From Lachnospiraceae bacterium (GTDB lineage: Bacteria; Bacillota; Clostridia; Lachnospirales; Lachnospiraceae), in contig JAILLI010000104.1 in the NCBI GenBank assembly GCA_024693225.1, positions 1 to 32,106 of the forward strand: DNA of 32,106 bases. Reading direction: 5' to 3'. Made by a program: the position numbers and the translations under genes. Positions 1 through 6,485 of the stretch are shown here, piece by piece (the stretch's first letter is position 1; each line of letters opens with the position of its first letter). The notes beneath the pieces were generated by a model, which ran no database searches, was not told the DNA's origin, and saw nothing but the letters and a program-made list of their open reading frames with translations.

Positions 1-633
1 CGTCCCTCCAGTCTCATTGAGATTATCATATGACAGCCTTATCCTGTATATCTCATTCTGTTCAACCGTACCCTCGGGATAGGCATCCGCTGCATCATAA
101 GTTGATACATAATTGATCTTGTCAAGCTCTTTAACGTCAAAAGTTTCGTGGATCTTGTAATTCCAGTCAAGATCCTTGTCTGTCTCAAGGAAAGTGAGCG
201 ATTTCTGAGTCCTGTAGTCCGTAAATACGGTCCTCTCCGCATAATCGGCATTGCCTGCTGCGTATAGTTCCGAACGCAGTCCCTTTAGACTCTCGAGTAT
301 CTTCTGGCGGTCGGACGATGTATTAGTATCACTTGCACCCGTTGTAAGGTTTTCCTTGATATTCGTAAATATCTGATCCGTCTGCTTGAGGGCGGTCTCT
401 GTAACATTGAGCCAGGCCTGGGCATCCGGGATGTTCTTCTTGTAATACTGGGTCAGCTGCGAGAGATTGGTATTGAGACGAAGGGCTCTTATAGCTACGA
501 CAGGATCATCCGAAGGTCTTGATATCACCTGCCCCGTTGCGATCTGCGTATTAAGTTTGTCTTCATTCAGTTTATTGATATTGATGTTGTTCTTGGTATT
601 AGACGTCATCATGGCGTTGGTGATCCGCATCAT
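1..633 (-). CDS. flgL: Flagellar hook-associated protein FlgL (hook-filament junction), N-terminal part; C-terminus lies beyond the window start
   Basis: Minus-strand reading from ATG at 633 gives MMRITNAMMTSNTKNNINI..., the typical FlgL N-terminus; SD cggagga upstream; lies after flgK in a flgM-flgN-flgK cluster; no stop inside window (hence absent from ORF track). Confidence 0.9.
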   Translation of the reverse strand, partial: MMRITNAMMTSNTKNNININKLNEDKLNTQIATGQVISRPSDDPVVAIRALRLNTNLSQLTQYYKKNIPDAQAWLNVTETALKQTDQIFTNIKENLTTGASDTNTSSDRQKILESLKGLRSELYAAGNADYAERTVFTDYRTQKSLTFLETDKDLDWNYKIHETFDVKELDKINYVSTYDAADAYPEGTVEQNEIYRIRLSYDNLNETGGT

Positions 634-812
634 ATCGGTGTCCTCCGTTTCAAAACATAAAAAAACCAGTCACAAACGGCGGATCTCCTTATCCTGCCTT
701 TTGTGAAACCATCAAGGGCGAACTCCGTTTCGCCATATGTCATGATCGCCGGGCGATCTTACCCGCCAGGGTGGTGTCTGAACGGGCTGTCTCCTATCAT
801 AATCTCTGATAT
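634..812 (-). promoter_or_regulatory. Structured 5' leader of flgL (consecutive hairpins, terminator-like stem, GGA hexaloops)
   Basis: Hairpins read directly (plus coordinates): 744-749/753-758 (GATCGC/GCGATC); 717-722/729-734 (GGCGAA-ACGGAG-TTCGCC on minus); 670-706 (TTTGTGA/TCACAAA + GGC/GCC + GGAT-AAGGAG-ATCC) followed on minus by CTGG and T7 at 659-665. Confidence 0.6.
670..706 (-). terminator. Terminator-like hairpin about 35 nt upstream of the flgL start codon (possible attenuator)
   Basis: 7 bp + 3 bp + 4 bp interrupted stem, then T7 tract (659-665) after a 4-nt spacer on the minus strand. Confidence 0.5.
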
Positions 813-818
813 ATCAGT

Positions 819-845
819 ATATCGTCACATATCGATCATATCTTA
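819..845 (-). promoter_or_regulatory. Putative sigma-28 (FliA/SigD) promoter for flgL
   Basis: Minus strand TAAG-N15-GACGATAT compared with consensus TAAA-N15-GCCGATAT; spacing exact. Confidence 0.6.
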
Positions 846-854
846 ACTGTACCA

Positions 855-964
855 TTTGAAAACCGGGTGGCCGCAGGGATGCCACAAAGCGAGTTCCGCA
901 GACGCGAAGCGTCGAGGACTGTTTGAGCGACTGGCGCCCTGTCGGACAGGACCCGGTTTTCAAA
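855..964. repeat. About 110-bp palindromic intergenic element with 14-bp perfect terminal inverted repeats
   Basis: TTTGAAAACCGGGT (855-868) / ACCCGGTTTTCAAA (951-964), nested CAGGGATGCCA/TGGCGCCCTG pairing and central hairpin GACGC-GAA-GCGTC (901-913). Confidence 0.6.
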
Positions 965-987
965 CAGAAAGCGTCTCTGTGTCCGGA

Positions 988-2853
988 TCAAACCCCGGTC
1001 TGCAGTATCAGCCTGTCATAGATCTCCGTCATGATCTGTATCATCTTGGATGACAGATTGTAAGCCTCCTGGAACTTCACGAGATTGAGGGCCTCTTCAT
1101 CGTTATCTACACCCGAAACGCTCGTTCTCTGCCCAACTATAGCTCTTGAGATCTTGTCAAAATTGGAATAGAAATTATTGGCCGATTTTGCCCCAAGGGC
1201 AACGTCACTTGTCAGGCACTGCAGGAACTCTTCGGCAGAGCATCCCCTGTAGGTCATCTTGGACTTGTCGGTCCGAACCTCCATAAGGAGCTGTGTGATA
1301 TCCTGCGCATCCTGGCCCTGTGTGATATCCTTTGTCGTACCGAACAGATTCACATCCTTGACCATATCGGTATTGATATTAAAGTTTCCCGCCGTAAGCT
1401 GAAGGTAGTTATCACTTGTGGAATTGAAATACGTCATCTGATTCACGGCCGGAATATCGCAACCACTGTCATAATCATAACCGGCAAATTTATTTTCATC
1501 ACTGCCGCTCGTAAACAGCACCTGGGCCTGCTTGCCGTACTCATCCTGTGCAGATATCTCTATCCCGTTCATGGCCTGGGCAAAGCTTCTGACCCATTCA
1601 TTCATCTGGGCCTGATAATACGGAATTCCCTGATAATCGATATTAACGCCTATATAACAGTCCTTGCCGTTAAGACTTGATAAATCCGGTGTCCCGGCCT
1701 TTGCCGTAAATGTGTACTGTTTATTCTCATGGTCATAAGCCCAGCTGTCATATTTCACTTCCACGTTTCCGACAACGATCGTGCCTTCCATATTCATGGT
1801 AACCTTATTCATATCCGTCAGAAAATCATAGTTCGGATTAGACGGATCTATAGTCACTGTTACCGAATTAGTATTTGTAGAAACATACTCGCCTTTTGCC
1901 GAGAAGTTTTCCCCGTTATTACCGTCCCTTACCTCAATAAGTCCCTTGAGCTGTCCGCCGAGGCTTCCCCCGTAAAGGTTAAGCGGTATCCCGTTTAGGG
2001 AAATATCATAGAGTCCGTCTGCATCTGACTGGTTGACCTTCTCATCGCCTTTTCTGGCTACGCATTCCAGGCTTGAATACTCATAACCGTTAACCAGATT
2101 CTGACCGCCTGCGATGTCTACTATATATCTGTATATACCGGATTCTTCCGTTCCCCCTTCCGAAGTATAGATCGGGATCTCGGAAACCTTGACGTCGACT
2201 ATCTCCGACAGCTCATCGATCAGGAGATTTCTCTTGTCACGAAGCTCATTTGCCCTGACCTTGTTGACCTCTATGGTATTGATCTGCTTGCTGACCGTTG
2301 CTATCTCCGATGCCAGCGAATTGACCTGGTTTACCTTGTTCAGTATCTCGTTGTTCGCATCTGTCTGAAGACGCTGAAGAGATGTGGACAGACCGTTAAA
2401 GTATTCGGTAAGGCTCTTGCACTGAGACAGAAAGGCCGCCTTCTTCGTATCGTCGCCCGCACTCTTGTATACCTCATCAAGGGCATCGAACATATCCGAA
2501 AACACGACATTGAAGCCCTGAACATCATCGGTATCCGCAAAATAGTCCTCTATCTGGCGGTAATACTGCTGCTTGATATCGTATATCCCCTTGCTGGCAT
2601 TGTTCTGCCAGAATTTCAGGTCATAGTATTCATTCCTGATCTGGTCGATCGACTTCGTGTCCACGCCCGCTCCGGCCATACCGTATGAAGTATTGGTGCG
2701 CAGCGCATCAGCTGCCACCTGCTGTGCCTCCTGCCTGGTGTAGCCCTTGGTCTCAACGTTTGAGATATTGTTGCCGGTCACGTTAAGGGCCGCATTGGCA
2801 GCCTGCAATCCTGTGTATCCTATATTTAATCCGAAGAATTGTGAAGTACTCAT
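988..2853 (-). CDS. flgK: Flagellar hook-associated protein FlgK (second copy)
   Basis: MSTSQFFGLNIGYTGLQAANAALNVTGNNISNVETKGYTRQ N-terminal rod/hook-type motif; C-terminal VKFQEAYNLSSKMIQIMTEIYDRLI; start trimmed to ATG with AGGAGGT SD. Confidence 0.88.
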   Translation of the reverse strand: MSTSQFFGLNIGYTGLQAANAALNVTGNNISNVETKGYTRQEAQQVAADALRTNTSYGMAGAGVDTKSIDQIRNEYYDLKFWQNNASKGIYDIKQQYYRQIEDYFADTDDVQGFNVVFSDMFDALDEVYKSAGDDTKKAAFLSQCKSLTEYFNGLSTSLQRLQTDANNEILNKVNQVNSLASEIATVSKQINTIEVNKVRANELRDKRNLLIDELSEIVDVKVSEIPIYTSEGGTEESGIYRYIVDIAGGQNLVNGYEYSSLECVARKGDEKVNQSDADGLYDISLNGIPLNLYGGSLGGQLKGLIEVRDGNNGENFSAKGEYVSTNTNSVTVTIDPSNPNYDFLTDMNKVTMNMEGTIVVGNVEVKYDSWAYDHENKQYTFTAKAGTPDLSSLNGKDCYIGVNIDYQGIPYYQAQMNEWVRSFAQAMNGIEISAQDEYGKQAQVLFTSGSDENKFAGYDYDSGCDIPAVNQMTYFNSTSDNYLQLTAGNFNINTDMVKDVNLFGTTKDITQGQDAQDITQLLMEVRTDKSKMTYRGCSAEEFLQCLTSDVALGAKSANNFYSNFDKISRAIVGQRTSVSGVDNDEEALNLVKFQEAYNLSSKMIQIMTEIYDRLILQTGV

Positions 2854-2872
2854 GATACCTCCTGTCTGTTCA

Positions 2873-4618
2873 TCATCCCAGGCTTGAAAGGAGCCTCTCC
2901 AGCATATCATTGCATGCGGTTATATATCTGCTGGCTGCATTGTATGCATTCTGATATTTGATCATGTTCGTCAGCTCTTCGTTGGAAGAAACTCCCATTA
3001 TCGCATCCCTGCTGTCGGAAAGGTTATGTGTTGCGATCTGCTGGGCAGAGACTATGCTTGAATAAACGCTTCCTTCAGTTGCGACCTGTCCGACCATGGC
3101 TGCATAGTAATCCCTGTAACCGTACTGGATCGTCAGATCCGGTGACAGGCTTGAGAAGGGTTTCATGAAAGCTTCTGCAAGCGCATCCGCCTTGGCATGA
3201 TCGACCTCTCCCTGAAGAGTCATGAAGCCCGGTTCATCCTTTTCGCTTCCCGCAGCCTGTCCGAGAAGTGAAGGTGTCTTCTGAAGGTCGGGATTGATCT
3301 TCATGTTCGATACCGTGTACAACAGGTCTATAACTGTATGTGACGGCTTATCGTTTTCCGGAACATAACGGTAATATGTTGTTCCGCCATCGTCAATCTT
3401 TTCATATCTGGATGTTCCGAGACGGACAAAGAGTTCTTTCGGAAGGGTCTCATCTTCTTTATACTTGGGAAGAAGGCTGGGATCCTTGGGATCGGAAGCA
3501 TTATATGCATCTATGGCATCCTTTTCCCCCGTAAGTATGTTGTTCACTTCCGTCATAAGACTGTGGACCATCTGATCAAGCTCTGCCTGCACCTTCATCA
3601 CAATTGATTTGGAGGTGGGGATCAGATCCTGCGTTACATCCGTATTTGTAATATCGTCATGATACGTATACTTGCCGTTCATATATGTATCATAGCTCAT
3701 ATCGGTATAATTGGCTCTTCTGTCTCCCCTGCCAAGGATGACTGACTTGAGCTGCCCTATATCGGTATTATAATCGGTCGCGATCACTTCATTCCTGGCA
3801 AAAACCTCGGCATTCATATTCTGGGGCCATACAGGCGTATAAAAACCGGTACTCTCCTCAGCGATAGTATCTATATGAAAGACCCTGTCCCTAACCACAA
3901 AGGGTACACCTTCAAGTTCCACCTCAATGCCGCCGTCCGCATTTGTGGAATAAGATATCTTTGCAAGCCCCGAGAGCTCATCAAGTGCCTTGTTTCTGCG
4001 GTCACGGAGGTCATTTGCCTCCTGTACGCCTATCTCTTCCTTATGGATGGCTTCGTTAAAGGAATATATCTGGTCTCCGAGTTCATTGATCCTGTCAACA
4101 TACTCATTGACCCTTGCATTAAGATTATCCTGATATGCTGACAGACCGTTATATACAGCCTGTGCTCTTTCGAGGAACTGTGTTGATGTATTTATGAAAT
4201 ATCCTTTGGTGACCGCACTTAAAGGATCCTTCTGAAGCTCCTGGACCGAAGTCCACAGATCGGCGATCGAATCCTGGAACGCCACTCCGTCAAATTCCCC
4301 GAGAAGGGTCTCTATCTCAGTGGTGGTCTCCTGGCATACCTCGTAAAAATTAGACCTTCCGGTCTCCTTGCGATATGATTTGTCAAGGAAGTCGTCCCTT
4401 ACCTGACGCACCGTATCGTATTCGACCCCGAGGCCTATCTGCATCTTTGAAACTGCCGAATTCTTTATATTGTTATAGGACACGTCCGCATGAAGTGTCT
4501 GCTGCCTGACATATCCCGGTGTTTCGATATTTGAAAGATTGTGTGCTGTTGTATGAAGCGAATTCTGACTTGTCTGAAGTCCTGATGCTCCTACAAAAAG
4601 ACCGCTCATGAGCGACAT
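2873..4618 (-). CDS. flgK: Flagellar hook-associated protein FlgK (first copy)
   Basis: MSLMSGLFVGASGLQTSQNSLHTTAHNLSNIETPGYVRQ...; C-terminus MIKYQNAYNAASRYITACNDMLERLL. Confidence 0.9.
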   Translation of the reverse strand: MSLMSGLFVGASGLQTSQNSLHTTAHNLSNIETPGYVRQQTLHADVSYNNIKNSAVSKMQIGLGVEYDTVRQVRDDFLDKSYRKETGRSNFYEVCQETTTEIETLLGEFDGVAFQDSIADLWTSVQELQKDPLSAVTKGYFINTSTQFLERAQAVYNGLSAYQDNLNARVNEYVDRINELGDQIYSFNEAIHKEEIGVQEANDLRDRRNKALDELSGLAKISYSTNADGGIEVELEGVPFVVRDRVFHIDTIAEESTGFYTPVWPQNMNAEVFARNEVIATDYNTDIGQLKSVILGRGDRRANYTDMSYDTYMNGKYTYHDDITNTDVTQDLIPTSKSIVMKVQAELDQMVHSLMTEVNNILTGEKDAIDAYNASDPKDPSLLPKYKEDETLPKELFVRLGTSRYEKIDDGGTTYYRYVPENDKPSHTVIDLLYTVSNMKINPDLQKTPSLLGQAAGSEKDEPGFMTLQGEVDHAKADALAEAFMKPFSSLSPDLTIQYGYRDYYAAMVGQVATEGSVYSSIVSAQQIATHNLSDSRDAIMGVSSNEELTNMIKYQNAYNAASRYITACNDMLERLLSSLG

Positions 4619-4647
4619 AAGATCACCTCTTGTATCAACTTCCTGTT

Positions 4648-5163
4648 TTATTGCTTCGCATCAAAGCCCCTTACCGATCCCAGGGTCTCTCCCACGCTCA
4701 CGGCACTCCTTCCGTAGTTGTTGGTTTCCGGAGCCTGTCTCATGGCGCGCAACATGTTTATGTCAAATTCCACCATTTCCAGGGACTGGTCGATCAGCTG
4801 TCTGTTGCTTTCATTTATGGCTCTTACATTGTCCACCGTGACCTTAAGTCTGTCATGGACCTCAGACAGCCTGCGCTGTTCATCAGGCTGTTTTGAAAGC
4901 AAGCCGATCAGTACGGACAGCTTTAATGTTTCAACATCCTTGTTGATCACGTCGGCGATATCGGCTGTTACCTGTGCCCGCTTGGCATCTAGATTGCCGA
5001 TGATCGTCACAACGGTCTGTTCATCATCCGTGATTTTTTCAATGGCCGGAATGTTTCTTGAAACTATCGCGGCCGATTTGCTTTTGGATAGATCCAGCAG
5101 CTTTTCGTATTCATCGGTTTCCCTGTTCAATGTATCTATGAGTTCCTCGATAAGACTTGCCAC
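4648..5163 (-). CDS. flgN: FlgN-type flagellar chaperone
   Basis: 171-aa helical protein (LIEELIDTLNRETDEYEKLLDLSKSKSAAIV...) between flgM and flgK, the canonical flgN position. Confidence 0.8.
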   Translation of the reverse strand: MASLIEELIDTLNRETDEYEKLLDLSKSKSAAIVSRNIPAIEKITDDEQTVVTIIGNLDAKRAQVTADIADVINKDVETLKLSVLIGLLSKQPDEQRRLSEVHDRLKVTVDNVRAINESNRQLIDQSLEMVEFDINMLRAMRQAPETNNYGRSAVSVGETLGSVRGFDAKQ

Positions 5164-5210
5164 TGTTTATCCTCTTTTGGGACTTGCCCGCTTCCGATCA
5201 GCGTCCCTGA

Positions 5211-5492
5211 TCAGAAGCTGAGCTTTTCCTCATACTTTGCTATAAGCTTTGATGCAAAATCATCATTGCTTACATTATAAGTTCCGTTCGCAATGGCAGC
5301 CTTTATGGGCTCGGTTATCTCCTTCCTTATATCGGAAGTATTTGCCACTGCAGCTTTCACAGTCTGGATATCCTTTCCAATACTGGAAATATGAACCTGA
5401 TCTCTTCCGTAAGCAGCCTGGGCTTTGTTTACCTTGCCGGGCTTCTGTGCCTGATATATCTGGCTTACGGCGTTGTATGCTTCTATACGCAT
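5211..5492 (-). CDS. flgM: Anti-sigma-28 factor FlgM
   Basis: MRIEAYNAVSQIYQ...DQVHISSIGKDIQTVKAAVANTSDIRKEITEPIKAAIANGTYNVSNDDFASKLIAKYEEKLSF fits FlgM; start chosen at ATG 5492 after a strong aaggagg SD. Confidence 0.85.
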   Translation of the reverse strand: MRIEAYNAVSQIYQAQKPGKVNKAQAAYGRDQVHISSIGKDIQTVKAAVANTSDIRKEITEPIKAAIANGTYNVSNDDFASKLIAKYEEKLSF

Positions 5493-5554
5493 AACTGTTC
5501 CTCCTTCCTTCCCTGTTGGAGATATTCCCCTCATATCCCCTTACTATATCTTAT

Positions 5555-5581
5555 TTATCGACAGTTCCCGGATTATCTTTA
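5555..5581 (-). promoter_or_regulatory. Putative sigma-28 (FliA/SigD) promoter for flgM-flgN-flgK-flgK'
   Basis: Minus strand TAAAGATA-N11-GTCGATAA (TAAA-N15-GTCGATAA); consensus TAAAGTTT-N11-GCCGATAA. Confidence 0.75.
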
Positions 5582-5624
5582 TAGGCACGGGCAAAAAAGT
5601 TTAAAAAATTATCATGTGACATTT

Positions 5625-6482
5625 CTACCGCCTTATAAAGGCATGTCCTATACCCGACATGAAGAGCTTCCATGCGGACAGCATGCAGCTCGTGGCTTCC
5701 TTTTTCGTCGAAGGGATGATATACATGAGTGAAGCCTCATAGGCCCTGATGCTGCGCCAGCTGCCTGCAAGTTCGTTGAGATCGACTATTCCGGGCTTCC
5801 CCCATGTGGTGATAAGGAGCCTGTCATTATCCATGTCGGTAATGGTCGTAAAATGTCCCTTTATCTTTGTGTCCGTACCGTCCACAAGCTTATGTTCAAG
5901 ATCGGCGTCACCTGAAAAAAGCCTTGCATTGTGCCTGTTAAGGCAGGTCAGCATGACCACAGCTCCGCTTTGCCGCAGTCCTTCAGCGATGAACTTTCTC
6001 GCCTCTTCCTTTGACAGAAAGGCCGTACGGGTGGATCTTACGGATATATCAAGGGAAAACTTCCGGGCAAAACGGATTATTCCTATAATAAACCCGACAT
6101 TTGACAGTCCCAATGTACTTTTTAACCTGGTAAAAACTTTTGAGGACCGGTCCCTCCGGTCATAGATACGATTGAGAGGAAATATCTCAAATGAGCCCAT
6201 GGTCTCATAGACTCCGGTCATGAGAAGGGGAAAACTCTCATGACCGGGTTTTTCCGAGCACAATGCATCCTTTATCTGGGCCGGGATCTTTCCGGATGCG
6301 TTTATTTTTTCGCGAAATGCTTCATTGACCCTTGCCAGGGACCGAAGGGCATTTGCCCCGGCCACTGAGCCGCAACCGCCCGCGGCTTTCGTATTTGACG
6401 AAAACCACAGCTGATTGCCACCGTAACACGGTTTCCTGTCAGGACCCGTGATCTGCAGTTGTCTGGCCCGCGAAATATTCAT
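5625..6482 (-). CDS. Putative papain/C39-like cysteine peptidase-fold protein, no evident signal peptide
   Basis: PCYGGNQLWFSSNTKAAGGCGSVAGANAL (candidate Cys motif) and later GHFTTITDMDNDRLLITTWGK (candidate His motif); begins 3 nt after the glgP stop. Confidence 0.5.
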   Translation of the reverse strand: MNISRARQLQITGPDRKPCYGGNQLWFSSNTKAAGGCGSVAGANALRSLARVNEAFREKINASGKIPAQIKDALCSEKPGHESFPLLMTGVYETMGSFEIFPLNRIYDRRDRSSKVFTRLKSTLGLSNVGFIIGIIRFARKFSLDISVRSTRTAFLSKEEARKFIAEGLRQSGAVVMLTCLNRHNARLFSGDADLEHKLVDGTDTKIKGHFTTITDMDNDRLLITTWGKPGIVDLNELAGSWRSIRAYEASLMYIIPSTKKEATSCMLSAWKLFMSGIGHAFIRR

Positions 6483-6485
6483 GCA

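Noticed and set aside
39-251. 70-aa minus ORF near the window start
   Set aside because: Out-of-frame ORF within flgL.
660-735. Resemblance of GGCGA...UUCGCC in the flgL leader to a fluoride riboswitch P1
   Set aside because: The rest of the fluoride motif (pseudoknot and linker sequences) is not recognisable and the gene context is flagellar.
634-812. c-di-GMP (GEMM) riboswitch for the flgL leader
   Set aside because: Plausible from flagellar context, but the conserved GEMM-I core sequences are not visible; left for a covariance-model search.
856-1053. 65-aa plus-strand ORF across the palindromic element
   Set aside because: Composition is dictated by the palindrome and the flgK' tail; no convincing RBS or homology.
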